In this document: in pieces, positions 9,101-15,994 of the stretch
Layout: every line of letters starts with the position of its first letter
Numbering within the stretch: the stretch's first letter is position 1
Source of the DNA: DASRIA01 sp963816975
GTDB lineage: Bacteria > Actinomycetota > Thermoleophilia > Solirubrobacterales > JBBDJG01
Assembly (NCBI GenBank): GCA_963816975.1
Contig: CAWFMD010000004.1
Span: forward strand, 186,001-250,000
DNA: 64,000 nucleotides
Reading direction: 5' to 3'
Made by a program: the position numbers and the translations under genes
Notes under the pieces: model-generated
Seen by the model: the letters and a program-made list of their open reading frames with translations, nothing else
Databases searched by the model: none
Told to the model about the DNA's origin: nothing

Positions 9101-9721
9101 CTGCAGGCGCGCCGCGACGTTCACCGTGTCGCCGATCACCGTGTAACCGTCGCCGACCGCGCCGGCGACCACCTCGCCGGTGTTGACGCCGACGCGCAGC
9201 GCAAGGTTCACGCCATGCGTGGCGCCGAGGCTCTCGTTGATCTCGGCCATCGCGTCCTGCATGCCGAGAGCCGCCCGCACGGCGCGCTCGGCATCGTCCT
9301 CGTGCGTGACCGGGGCGCCGAACACGGCCATCACGTTGTCGCCGATGTACTTGTCGACGCGGCCGCCGAAGCGATCGACCTCCTCGCCCAGCCGTCGCAG
9401 CGCGCGATCGACGAGGCTCTTGACGGCCTCCGGGTCCATGCGCTCGGCGACGGCCGTGTAGCCCGACAGATCGGCGAACAGCACGGTCACCTGGCGGCGC
9501 TCCTCGGGCAGGGCGGCAGCAGCCGGCGCGGGCGGAGGCGGCGCGGCGGGTGATGCGTCCCCCACCAGTGAGAACCCGCAGTTCATGCAGAAGCGGGCCT
9601 CGCCCGGCGCCGGATTACCGCAGTTGGGGCACGTCCGTGCGAGCGCGTTCCCGCAGGACATGCAGAACCGGGCGCCCTCCGGATTGTTCGTTCCGCAGTG
9701 TCCGCACGCAATCGTCCCCAT
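6164..9721 (-). CDS. Zinc-ribbon / class III adenylate cyclase / AAA ATPase / TPR regulator
   Basis: A 1185-residue soluble signalling protein. Residues 1-50 hold two zinc ribbons (CGHCG...CMSCG and CPNCG...CMNCG). A class III cyclase domain follows (about 70-240) with the metal Asp pair (FADLSGYT, YIGDNVMAVFG), the adenine-selecting Lys/Asp (VDKYIGD, GDTVNVAARL) and the transition-state Asn/Arg, so it looks catalytically complete. Next comes an ATPase with Walker A GQAGVGKS and Walker B VLVFEDIHWAD, then a long TPR region to the end. This is the architecture of actinobacterial cyclase/LuxR-like ATPases. ATG at 9719-9721 is chosen because the zinc ribbon begins there; an upstream ATG at 9739 is possible. 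Confidence 0.92.
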   Translation of the reverse strand: MGTIACGHCGTNNPEGARFCMSCGNALARTCPNCGNPAPGEARFCMNCGFSLVGDASPAAPPPPAPAAAALPEERRQVTVLFADLSGYTAVAERMDPEAVKSLVDRALRRLGEEVDRFGGRVDKYIGDNVMAVFGAPVTHEDDAERAVRAALGMQDAMAEINESLGATHGVNLALRVGVNTGEVVAGAVGDGYTVIGDTVNVAARLQSAAQPGSVTVGERTFRATSQAITYTELEPLTLKGKAQPVPAWEAERVLARQASARRSSLGETPLVGRSDKLDLLRSVYDRVERERRAHLVTVLGQAGVGKSRLRQELERQLGQRDPAPTFREGRCLPYGSGIVYWALAEVIRAEAGILDGDSTEEAWAKLLAAVDSLMKVSGELAEPPERRAAVIGRLLGIEAPLDISQSESEDPQRMREVFFSAVRSVIEAMALRNPLVLVFEDIHWADHGMLDLIEYLTQWVRGPLILLCLARDELIDRRQRWGGGRHEATSILLDPLTVEQTRELVVSLVGGGSEDSDAVVAVAERAGGNPFFAEEMARRLADEGGGELFELPDTVQGLLAARLDSLEPAERVLVQHAAVVGRTFWEGSLPMAGQGETAIREALQSLQEKDIIVPDVGVRLAGEREYSFKHVLIRDVAYGMLPKAVRARKHFDIGRFLEDRAGERTDEVVALLAEHFGRAAILTTEGGMEGIDAEPIHRKALQYLEGAGDAAARLYSNPEAFEQYEAAQKIDCPHDPGSVARVTEKQADVAFRMGRVGTAVDLWEQALEFHRRQEDLTRVADLHRKIGAGLWNRGERKQAIERYQKGINLLKDGPPSLELVHLYEEAASLYMHAGDNMLAIYASEKALRLAEKLQETRVASRAHGIFGRVFGRIGDTEKARENLERSVELARDSDDGETIRALLTLGHHLEVSEADYDGAGQAYGEALALAQQVGDLPAQVELQSSIAQVAAYRAAWDEVEVAAEASADLAEREGLVGKLCYPCVLRGMLAWREGRWEDAEQWCRRAHELAEQVGWSEVSFAALYWLGRALRDSGDYTAAITELDRALDVCERAGLIAQSIEAMSARAITLVIAGKQEQGRETAEEAGHLADRLHYPVGSAAALMAMGTTECDPVEATRMMAEARELWEGIGRPLDAAIADLLLGHVLHEAGRQEEGRAVLDRAVADFERLGVAHLAEYARTFVS

Positions 9722-9796
9722 CCTTGCAAGATACGCCATGTGAGCAGGGAAATCCGTGCGCTTCCGCACAGACGGGAGCGCCCCGCCTGCGGGTGC

Positions 9797-10924
9797 CTAG
9801 AAAGAGCCGCGCAGCTCGCGCGTGAGTGCGGCGATCGCGACCGAGAACAGCACCGTGAAGAGCACGATCGCCCAGGCTGGGCCGCTCTCGGCGCTGCCAC
9901 CGAGGTCGAAGACCGGTGACCCGGACTCCGACATGATCCCGCTGGCTTGCGTGAAGGTCCCGGCAGGCGAACCCGCCGCCCCCCCGACGGGCACCGCGCC
10001 CGCGGAGATCAACTGCGGCGCGAGGTTCCCGATGCCGGCCGCGTCGAAGGGACCGACCACGGTCGCGGCGCAGTCGGTGGTCTCCGCCGCGTGCTGAAGA
10101 CGGTCGAGCGCGCGGCGCTCCGTGTTGCGAACGGCCTGCCGGGAGAGCCCGAGCCGGCCGCCGATCTGCAGCCGCGTGAGCGGCGCACCGTTCACACCTG
10201 CGCGCATGGAGATCACGCGACGGTCGACAGCGGGCAATGCGGACAGGCATCCCTCGAGCTGACCGAGGACGGCGTGCAGCTGCGCCGGACCGGCGCCCGC
10301 GAGCATCGTCGCCAGCGAGCCGCCGGCCGTGCCGTCGGGGCCGACGGCACGACCCGGAGCGCCACCGCCCGCGGCGCCACCGCCCGCGGCGCCACGGTCC
10401 TCGCCCGCGCCGCCGGTGACGTGTCCGATGATCCGCTCGACGGGGCCGGCCGGACCCGCCGGCCCGCCGCCGGACCCGGCGCCCGCGCCGCCGATCAGCT
10501 CCGTCGCCTTCGCCGGGACTTTCCCGGTCGTCTGCTTGATCTGATTCGTCGCCAGCGGGACGGTGTCTGTCACCGCACCGATGGTCTGTGGAGTCTGTGG
10601 AACGGCCTTGGGGGGGGCGCCGGAGGTCTTGGGGGACGTCTTTGGCGTCGTCTTGCGCACCACGTCGGTGACCGGCTTGGCGACCTCCTTCACGACGGGC
10701 GGGACGCTGGGCGCCGGCGTCGCGACCCGTGGCGCAGGTGGCGGTGCGGGCGCCGTCGAGGGGACGCGCACCGTCGGGCTCGGGACCGTCACCGGCGCGG
10801 CGGGCAGGGTCACCGCGGTGCCCGGCACCGTCAGCGCGAACACGTTCATCGCACCGCACGCGAGCACCGCGGCGGTGGCCGGCAGGCACAGCGCTGCGAT
10901 CCGCTTGAGGCTTCCCATCCCCAT
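9797..10924 (-). CDS. Exported, membrane-anchored protein with a sigma-region-4-like helix-turn-helix
   Basis: A 375-residue protein of unusual build. Residues 7-30 form a signal peptide or membrane segment; 31-130 are Pro/Thr/Val-rich; 140-205 Gly-rich. Residues 229-279 (LPAVDRRVISMRAGVNG, GRLGLSRQAVRNTERRA) look just like sigma-70 region 4. Residues 350-368 form a C-terminal membrane helix with a short basic tail. With a cleaved or N-in signal the helix-turn-helix would face outward, which makes no sense for DNA binding, so topology or function is puzzling. ATG at 10924 is used; ATG at 10918 is equally possible. No family name is recognised. Confidence 0.75.
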   Translation of the reverse strand: MGMGSLKRIAALCLPATAAVLACGAMNVFALTVPGTAVTLPAAPVTVPSPTVRVPSTAPAPPPAPRVATPAPSVPPVVKEVAKPVTDVVRKTTPKTSPKTSGAPPKAVPQTPQTIGAVTDTVPLATNQIKQTTGKVPAKATELIGGAGAGSGGGPAGPAGPVERIIGHVTGGAGEDRGAAGGGAAGGGAPGRAVGPDGTAGGSLATMLAGAGPAQLHAVLGQLEGCLSALPAVDRRVISMRAGVNGAPLTRLQIGGRLGLSRQAVRNTERRALDRLQHAAETTDCAATVVGPFDAAGIGNLAPQLISAGAVPVGGAAGSPAGTFTQASGIMSESGSPVFDLGGSAESGPAWAIVLFTVLFSVAIAALTRELRGSF

Positions 10925-10986
10925 TGCGAGCCGTGTGTACCTCGGCCGCCGCTTGCCTAAACGCCCGGCGGCAGGGCGCTTACCGC

Positions 10987-11274
10987 TCAGGCAGCGCGGC
11001 GTGTGGGAGCGCCGGTGGGATCGGTGCCGGGGGGCCCGGCCTCCTCCCGCAGGGCATTGAGTCCAACGGCGAGGCGCTCGCGCAGCGTCTCCTCGAGCGA
11101 GGCCTCCGGCGGGAGCGCGACGGCGATGCGGCGCACGAGGAATATGCCGCGCGCCACCAGCTCGTCTGCCTCGGCTTCGCTCGCGGGAGCCATCCCACGC
11201 ACGACCTCACGGACGTAGGTCTCCACATCCGCGACGTCACGCTCCGCATATCTTCTGGCGAGGAATCGTTGCAT
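10987..11274 (-). CDS. Small hypothetical protein (95 aa)
   Basis: An ATG at 11272-11274 opens a 95-residue mostly helical protein (MQRFLARRYAERDVADVETY) with an acidic/alanine-rich middle and a Pro/Thr/Arg tail. No signal peptide, membrane segment or known motif is seen. It sits alone between the exported helix-turn-helix protein and the sulfotransferase on the same strand. Amino-acid composition looks protein-like and the frame shows high GC at third positions, but no strong Shine-Dalgarno site is visible. Confidence 0.55.
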   Translation of the reverse strand: MQRFLARRYAERDVADVETYVREVVRGMAPASEAEADELVARGIFLVRRIAVALPPEASLEETLRERLAVGLNALREEAGPPGTDPTGAPTRRAA

Positions 11275-11372
11275 GAGGCGCAAACTAGAACTCGGGCCCG
11301 ACGGAAACTTCTTCCGCGGGCGCACCGGTACCCCTGCCGACACGGGGCGAAACGCGCCAGGCCCTGCAGTGG

Positions 11373-12689
11373 TCAGGGCCGCGCGGTCGCGCGGTCGTAG
11401 CCGAACAGCTCGATCGCGTCCCCGAGCCGGCGCTCGCATTCCTCGATCAGCGCGGGCTCGAGGTCGCGCACGTAGCGTCCGATCGAGGCCTCCGGGTCCG
11501 GGGTCGTACGGTGCTCCGACATGCGCGGTGACGACCCCTCCGAATGGGCCAGCATCCGTCGCACGGCCGCGTCGCCCGCGTCGAGGCCGAGGTACTCGAG
11601 CATGCGCGTGAGGGTCTGGGCCGGCTCGCGCATCAGGTCCTCGTAGCGCACCAGGTGCGCCCCCGCGCCCCGACGCTGCCAGCTGTCCGCAACCGAGGCG
11701 ATCCGCCCTTCGAAGACCTCGCCGATCCAGCGCACCAGGTCCGCGGGCGGCGGTCGCACGGCGCGCTTCGCGTTCGCGGCCAGGACCGAGCACAGCACGT
11801 CGCGCGGGTCGCGCACCAGCACGACCTCGCGGGCGCCGGGATACAGCTCACAGGCGAGGTCCGACACGATGTCGTTGCGCATCTTCTCGGCGAAGTATGC
11901 GACGCGCTCCCGTTCCTCGCGCGCGGCCAGCCGCGCGTACAGCAGGTCGATGCGCGACTGAGCGAACGCCGCGATGTCCTCGACCGCCGCTCCCGCCAGC
12001 CACGCCTGCGTTTCGGCGTCGCCGAGCGACCGCGGCCGCGGATCGCGCCGGCCGAGCCACCAATCGCCGTTCAGGTCGCCACCGGGCGCGACCTGCCGCA
12101 TGAAGCTGTCCGGGCGCGCGAGGTTCCGCAGCACTTCGATCCAGTACGTGACGACGCGCGGCTCCTGGTCGAACGGCGGCCACGCCAGGATCTCGGGATG
12201 CCCGGCGAGCATCTGCACGAGGATCGTCGATCCGCTGCGCCCGGGGCCGGTCACGATCAGCGGTTGCATGCGTGGCTCGAAGGCCGTCTCGAGCCGTGCC
12301 CGCCTGCCGGTGATCGCTCCGACGCGCGCGCGGCCGCCGCCGGCGAAAGCCGCCCACACTCCGAGCTCGAACTCGGAGCGCAGGTCGAGTGCCCCGAGCG
12401 TCGCGTAGAAACCGCTCGACTCCGCTCCGGGCAGGTCCGGTCGCGCGGCGGCCAGCGCCGGCCGCAGGGCATCACACGGCGCGGTGTGGATCACGCCGCC
12501 GGGCCCCTGGAAGTCGACGTGGGTGACGACGTCGCCGTCGCCGACGGCGGCGCCGCGGACGTCCAGGGACCAGCCTTCGGCGGCCGAGACCCCGTCCGGC
12601 CCGGGGCGCGGCTTGTCGATCGCCCCGTACAGCAACCCGGGCGCCGCAACCGGATCCGTGACCTCCCGCACCTCGATCTTGCCGTGCAT
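11373..12689 (-). CDS. PAPS-dependent sulfotransferase family protein
   Basis: A 438-residue protein whose C-terminal two thirds is a sulfotransferase domain, which moves sulfate from PAPS to a hydroxyl or amine. The 5'-phosphosulfate loop is VTGPGRSGSTIL (residues 146-157) and the 3'-phosphate motif is LVRDPRDVLCSV (291-302), followed by YEDLMREP. The first 140 residues are an extra N-terminal domain of unknown function. The acceptor is unknown. It lies downstream of a secreted lyase-like gene but behind a terminator, so it is probably transcribed separately. Confidence 0.88.
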   Translation of the reverse strand: MHGKIEVREVTDPVAAPGLLYGAIDKPRPGPDGVSAAEGWSLDVRGAAVGDGDVVTHVDFQGPGGVIHTAPCDALRPALAAARPDLPGAESSGFYATLGALDLRSEFELGVWAAFAGGGRARVGAITGRRARLETAFEPRMQPLIVTGPGRSGSTILVQMLAGHPEILAWPPFDQEPRVVTYWIEVLRNLARPDSFMRQVAPGGDLNGDWWLGRRDPRPRSLGDAETQAWLAGAAVEDIAAFAQSRIDLLYARLAAREERERVAYFAEKMRNDIVSDLACELYPGAREVVLVRDPRDVLCSVLAANAKRAVRPPPADLVRWIGEVFEGRIASVADSWQRRGAGAHLVRYEDLMREPAQTLTRMLEYLGLDAGDAAVRRMLAHSEGSSPRMSEHRTTPDPEASIGRYVRDLEPALIEECERRLGDAIELFGYDRATARP

Positions 12690-12812
12690 CCCGCGAACTA
12701 CTGTAATCCGCCTGTCCGCCGCCTTAACAGGGCATTCGCCGGATCTTCAGGAACCGTTCAGGTTCGATTTCTATCTTTCACCGCACTCCTCCCCCTCCCC
12801 AAAGAGGCAGAA

Positions 12813-12849
12813 CCCCAAAAGCGGCCGCCCGAAAGGGCGGCCGTTTTGG
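12813..12849. terminator. Bidirectional terminator between lyase and sulfotransferase genes
   Basis: CGGCCGCCC (12822-12830) and GGGCGGCCG (12835-12843) form a 9-bp stem with a GAAA tetraloop. It is followed by TTTTGG on the plus strand and by CTTTTGGGG on the minus strand. It lies just after the minus-strand lyase gene, which it probably terminates. Confidence 0.85.
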
Positions 12850-12876
12850 TTTGCGGGTCCGCGCGGGCGGCGGCGC

Positions 12877-14367
12877 CTACGGCGCGAAGGCGTTGGCCAC
12901 GGCCGCGCGGCGCGTCTTGGCGACGGTCCAGCCGTCGTGGTAGATCACGGAGGTGCCGGACACGTCGGGGTCGCGGTAGATCCCGATCCGCGCGTGCGAG
13001 CAGACGTCGTCCGCGGGGCAGGCGGGGTCCGGGTGCCCGGTGGGAGCCTTCTGGGTGTGCGTGTAGATCCTGTTCTCGATCACCCGGTGCCCGAGGTCGA
13101 GGGTCGGCGGGATCTGGCGCAGGCCGAGACCGTCCGGGTCGTACCAGGTGGCGATGAACCCGACGCGCGGGTCGGTGGAGAAGCGGATGTGCTGCAGCCA
13201 CCTGACCCAGCGGCCCATCACCATCGGGACCTTCCACAACGAGCGCATCGGCCCCGACTCGCAGTGACTGGCCGCACTGTTGCGCAGCGCGAACACCGTG
13301 CGGCTGGAGACGATGCCCAGCGCGGGCGTGCCGCACGAGCCGAGCTGCTTGATCTGCATGATCAGGCCGCCATCGTTCTTGAACGACACGGGCGCGCCGT
13401 CGGACGCGAACGAGAAGTTCAGCGGCAGGAAGGTCTGGAATGCGACCCATGCTTCCTGTCCGTCGTGGAACAGCAGCTGGTGGTGCAGGCGCTTCGCCTC
13501 GGTGTTGCCGTTGTCCAGCTCGCAGCGCTCCCCGTAGGAGTCGTCACCGTCGTGGACCTCGATGCGGTAGGCACGCCGGCCCTGCACAGCCCCGGCCGTG
13601 ACCTGGTCGAAGCGCGAGCGGTCCTCGCAGCTGAAGCTGACCCACTCGTTGTTGTCCGGCCAGCGCTTGCCCGACAGCGAGTCGTCCCAGGGCTGCTCGG
13701 CATCGCCGGTCCACAGGATGTCCTCCGGGCTGGCGGGCGGAGGCTTGGGGTCGGGCGTCGGCGGCGGTGGCGGTGGAGTGGGACCGGGCGGCGGGCTCGG
13801 TGACGGGTTCGGCGGCGGGCTCGGTGTCGGTGACGGGCCCGGGCCGGGGTTGGGCACCGGCGCCGGTCCCGGCTCGGTCTTCTCGTCGGCGAGCAGGCCG
13901 ACCGCGTCGAAGTACAGGTTGCGGTCGCAGGTCAGCGGCTTGGCCGGTGTCGTCGTGTATGCGTCGGCCGGCTCGTGGTAGTCGTTGTCGAAGACGACCG
14001 CGAGGGTGTGGTTGCCGGGCGCGATGTCGACCGGCGCGGCGGTGTAGCCGTTCTCCTGCACGGAGGTGGAGAGCACCGCCACGTCGTCGATCTCGACGAC
14101 CATGTGCGGCCACTGGTCGCCGCACTTCGGGCCCGAATCGGCCTTCACCACGAGCTTGGTGGCGCGCCGGTCGAGGCGCACGGACTTCTCGACCCGGCCG
14201 TTCGTGTAGAAGACCGTGACGGGCTCGACGCGCTTGCCGCTGACCTTCGACGTGTCCTCGCCCTGGATGATGTCCACGACGGTCTCTGCGCCGAATGCCG
14301 GCACCGCGATCGCCGCGAGGACGAGCGCCAGCGGCCAGCCATAGCGGAATATCCTGGAGCTTCGCAA
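12877..14367 (-). CDS. Secreted carbohydrate-binding, heparin-lyase-like protein
   Basis: A 496-residue secreted protein. Residues 1-27 are a signal peptide. About 28-160 form a carbohydrate-binding beta-sandwich of the calcium-dependent xylan-binding CBM type (LVVKADSGPKCGDQWPHMVV, NHTLAVVFDNDYHEP). A long Pro/Ser linker (about 165-215) follows, and then a jelly-roll domain resembling the polysaccharide lyase/heparin lyase I group (ERCELDNGN, EAWVAFQTFLP, FVNDYHEP-like and HDGWTVAKT segments). The substrate is not readable from sequence. The TTG start at 14365-14367 is supported by AAGGAGG six bases upstream. A terminator follows. Confidence 0.82.
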   Translation of the reverse strand: MRSSRIFRYGWPLALVLAAIAVPAFGAETVVDIIQGEDTSKVSGKRVEPVTVFYTNGRVEKSVRLDRRATKLVVKADSGPKCGDQWPHMVVEIDDVAVLSTSVQENGYTAAPVDIAPGNHTLAVVFDNDYHEPADAYTTTPAKPLTCDRNLYFDAVGLLADEKTEPGPAPVPNPGPGPSPTPSPPPNPSPSPPPGPTPPPPPPTPDPKPPPASPEDILWTGDAEQPWDDSLSGKRWPDNNEWVSFSCEDRSRFDQVTAGAVQGRRAYRIEVHDGDDSYGERCELDNGNTEAKRLHHQLLFHDGQEAWVAFQTFLPLNFSFASDGAPVSFKNDGGLIMQIKQLGSCGTPALGIVSSRTVFALRNSAASHCESGPMRSLWKVPMVMGRWVRWLQHIRFSTDPRVGFIATWYDPDGLGLRQIPPTLDLGHRVIENRIYTHTQKAPTGHPDPACPADDVCSHARIGIYRDPDVSGTSVIYHDGWTVAKTRRAAVANAFAP

Positions 14368-14373
14368 AGCGGG

Positions 14374-14380
14374 CCTCCTT
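14374..14380 (-). promoter_or_regulatory. Strong ribosome binding site that fixes the TTG start of the lyase-like gene
   Basis: AAGGAGG on the minus strand lies six bases before the TTG at 14367, optimal spacing. There is no ATG or GTG near, so this site decides the start. Confidence 0.8.
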
Positions 14381-14537
14381 GCGGTCCCTGCCCGTCCGTG
14401 TTTGCCGGGCTTCCCTGCCGGCGAACAACCGAGCGCTTTGGGTTGCGGCGCCTACCCTGGCCCGCGCGAAGGCGGCACCTTAGCCCATCTCGGGGACGCC
14501 GTGTGCGGGGGGTGTCAGGGCGGCGCGGGGGCGGTGA

Positions 14538-14610
14538 TGGGCGCAACTGGGCTCGAACCAGTGACCCCCAGCTTGTCGAGCTGGTGCTCTCCCAACTGAG
14601 CTATGCGCCC
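14538..14610 (-). tRNA. tRNA-Val (GAC)
   Basis: A 73-nt cloverleaf with a 7-bp acceptor (GGGCGCA/TGCGCCC), D-stem GCTC/GAGC, anticodon stem CCAGC/GCTGG, T-arm ACTGG-TTCGAGC-CCAGT and A73. The anticodon loop reads TCGACAA, giving GAC (valine, GTC codon). Position 33 is C instead of the near-universal T. CCA is not encoded. Confidence 0.95.
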
Positions 14611-14634
14611 GCGGAGCGGAGTTTAGCTGCGGTG

Positions 14635-15633
14635 CTAAGGGACGGGCGCGGCCGGGGGCAGCGCCGGCTCCGGCGCGGCCGGAGCGCCCGCGCCGATGCC
14701 CTTCGCGCGCATCGTGTCCTCGAAGGTCTCACGGCTCGTGTAGCGCGGCGTCCAGTCGAGCTCTGCCTTGATCTTCTCGTTCGACGCGATCCAGGGGTGC
14801 ACCAGGAACTCGATCTGGCCGGGCGGCGCCTCCACGTTGGGCAGGTGCAGCCGCCAGGCGACCTTCGCGATCCGGCGGTAGAGCTTCAGCGACATCCTGC
14901 GGGTCTTCAGGCCCGCGATGCGGGCCGCTTCGGAGAGCTTGATCGTCCCGTCCGCGGTGAGGTTGAAGATGCCGCCGCGCCGCTCGCTGACGAGCCGCGA
15001 GATCGCGTACACGACGTCCTCCTCGTGCACGAACTGCCAGTCGGGGTCGTGGCCGTCGAGCAGCGGGAAGAACGGGCTCGTAGTCCAGAAGCGCACTATG
15101 TAGTTGTCGACGTTCGGTCCGAACACGATCGTGGGCCGCACGATCGTCATCACCCGATCGGGATGCTGAGCCGCCCACAGCTGACACAGGCGGTCGATCT
15201 CGGTCTTGTCGCGCGCGTACTCGTATGCGGGCAGGCCGCGCACCGGGAACTCCTCGGCCATCGGGACCGGGTTGTCGGGGAACGCCCCGTAGGCGGTCGT
15301 GCTGGACGCGACCAAAAGCTGGCCGACGCCCGCGGCCGACGCAGCCTCCAGCACGTTGTGCGTGCCGTTCACGTCGATGTCGTACATCGCGTGCTCGTCC
15401 CGGATCGGGTTCAGCACGAAGGCGAGATGGATCACGGCATCGGGACGCTCCCGCTCGAACAGGTCGCGCATCCCCCGGTCCCGGATGTCCATGCTCACGA
15501 AGCGGGTGCGCGAGCGCGGCACGGCCGGCGGCTTGATGTCCAGGTTCACGACCTCGTTGTCGTCGCGCTCGACCAGGAGGTCGGTGAGCCGGCTCCCGAT
15601 ATAGCCCGATCCGCCGGTGATGAGGTACTTCAT
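14635..15633 (-). CDS. NAD-dependent epimerase/dehydratase (extended SDR)
   Basis: A 332-residue extended short-chain dehydrogenase acting on nucleotide sugars or related substrates. It has the Rossmann motif TGGSGYIG, the active-site serine region (VASSTTAYG) and the YxxxK pair (YEYARDK). FGPNVDNYIVR and the C-terminal substrate lobe follow. It ends in a short Ala/Pro tail. The exact substrate cannot be assigned. It is divergent from RNase J across a 361-bp gap and runs toward the tRNA-Val gene. Confidence 0.88.
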   Translation of the reverse strand: MKYLITGGSGYIGSRLTDLLVERDDNEVVNLDIKPPAVPRSRTRFVSMDIRDRGMRDLFERERPDAVIHLAFVLNPIRDEHAMYDIDVNGTHNVLEAASAAGVGQLLVASSTTAYGAFPDNPVPMAEEFPVRGLPAYEYARDKTEIDRLCQLWAAQHPDRVMTIVRPTIVFGPNVDNYIVRFWTTSPFFPLLDGHDPDWQFVHEEDVVYAISRLVSERRGGIFNLTADGTIKLSEAARIAGLKTRRMSLKLYRRIAKVAWRLHLPNVEAPPGQIEFLVHPWIASNEKIKAELDWTPRYTSRETFEDTMRAKGIGAGAPAAPEPALPPAAPVP

Positions 15634-15994
15634 GTGCCGCCCTTCCGCTCGCTCGCGCTCGGAAACTTAACCCAAACCCAACACGCGTGGTGCAACATCA
15701 GGCAGGTCTGGACGTTCCTTTAGGAGAGCGACGGAGTTCGCGGCGCTCAAGTAGGCCGCTAGGCCTCCGATACAGATGAAGGAAGAACCGACGGGCCGGT
15801 GCGCTGTCTGTGGACGCCGGTGGCACGTTCTTTCGGATCAGAGCGGGCCCCCGATCTTTCTCGGGGGCCCCTCCATTTGGGGAGCCTGCGCGGTGGGGGG
15901 CGCTCGGTCGGCGCCCGCTGAGTCAGCCCGTTGCTCGATCACCTCGAGGCGAGCGCACTGTCCGTAACGAGGGTCCGAGTAGGGTAGCCAACCG
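15634..15994. other. 361-bp divergent region with structured leader before RNase J
   Basis: No supported gene. It holds the promoters of the divergent epimerase and RNase J genes, a CACGCGTG palindrome (15682-15689), and three close hairpins (15845-15916). A 63-codon frame at 15776-15967 containing a CxxC exists but lacks a ribosome binding site and runs through the hairpins, so I do not call it. Confidence 0.5.
15845..15916 (+). promoter_or_regulatory. Three consecutive hairpins in the RNase J 5' leader
   Basis: Hairpin 1: GGGCCCCCGA (15845-15854) with TCGGGGGCCC (15861-15870), 10 bp. Hairpin 2: CTCC (15871-15874) with GGAG (15881-15884), or CCCC with GGGG. Hairpin 3: GGGCGC (15898-15903) with GCGCCC (15911-15916). 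No T-tract follows, so they are not ordinary terminators. RNase genes often control their own mRNA through 5' structure, which makes autoregulation plausible. Role is inference. Confidence 0.5.

Noticed and set aside
15776..15967. A 63-codon gene with a CxxC before rnj
   Set aside because: No ribosome binding site, and it runs through the three hairpins; better explained as leader RNA.
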